DNA from: Archaeoglobales archaeon
GTDB taxonomy: Archaea > Halobacteriota > Archaeoglobi > Archaeoglobales > Archaeoglobaceae
Assembly: GCA_003662985.1 (NCBI GenBank)
Contig: QMZD01000110.1
Location: 1 to 6,408, forward strand
Direction of reading: 5' to 3'
Length of the DNA stretch: 6,408 nucleotides
The notes below the pieces were generated by a model. The model was not told where the DNA came from. It was given only the letters and a program-made list of their open reading frames with translations, and did no database searches. Made by a program: the position numbers and the translations under genes. The stretch's first letter is position 1. Each line of letters opens with the position of its first letter. Of this stretch, positions 6,306 to 6,408 are shown one piece after another.

Positions 6306-6341
6306 ATGAGAATAGTAATTTTTCTGAATACGCCAATACAA

Positions 6342-6363
6342 ATAGTTTCTGCAGATAGTTTCT
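6342..6363. repeat. Direct repeat upstream of the flavoprotein gene
   Basis: ATAGTTTCT occurs at 6342-6350 and 6355-6363 (AGAAACTAT on the minus strand), a 13-bp period. The copies lie 52-73 bp ahead of the flavoprotein ATG. The downstream copy runs into AACTATTTGTATT, a weak TATA-like stretch, so the pair could be an operator next to the promoter. The rest of 6306-6408 shows no gene I can support. Confidence 0.45.
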
Positions 6364-6408
6364 AAAGTCTTTTACACTTTTCCTGCAAAATAATGGATAA
6401 CGAAATTA

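Noticed and set aside
6291..6341. N-terminal extension of the flavoprotein from a TTG at 6341.
   Set aside because: The extension covers the Shine-Dalgarno AAGGAGGC and precedes the standard flavodoxin first strand at the ATG at 6290.
6393..6408. Possible divergent plus-strand gene starting ATG GAT AAC at 6393.
   Set aside because: Only five codons are visible, with no Shine-Dalgarno and no convincing promoter, so it cannot be supported from this window.

Overview
The window looks like a piece of chromosome from a thermophilic euryarchaeon, probably a member of or close to the Archaeoglobales. Evidence for Archaea is a group II chaperonin (thermosome) with a GGM-repeat tail, an archaemetzincin protease, TATA-box promoters and T-rich terminators. 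Arginine is written mostly as AGA/AGG in the intact genes, and the proteins are rich in Lys, Glu and Arg. The Archaeoglobales placement is inferred from the gene mix and was not checked by a search. I found no rRNA, tRNA, CRISPR array or insertion sequence.

Layout from left to right. Positions 1-547 (+) hold an archaemetzincin metalloprotease. It converges on a radical SAM/SPASM enzyme (1722-571, -). An AT-rich 150-bp divergent promoter region with short direct repeats follows, and from it a two-gene plus-strand operon departs: a DUF116 cysteine-rich protein (start taken at 1887) and, with a 4-bp ATGA overlap, a 240-aa protein of unknown function. That operon converges on the thermosome gene (4900-3230, -), which has a clear TATA box, a strong Shine-Dalgarno and a T-rich terminator. 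Upstream of the thermosome, on the same strand, is a broken but still readable GrpB/UPF0157-family gene (5502-5010) with four frameshifts and an ACG where the start codon should be. Next is an iron-sulfur flavoprotein-type NAD(P)H:FMN reductase (6290-5550, -). The last ~100 bases are its upstream region.

The thermosome is a housekeeping folding machine. The radical SAM enzyme and the DUF116 operon share one divergent control region, which suggests linked regulation, but nothing in the sequence identifies a substrate. The points most worth a second look are the freshly decayed, apparently imported grpB-like gene, the divergent radical SAM/DUF116/orphan cluster, and the orphan's possible distant TraB/PrgY-like architecture.
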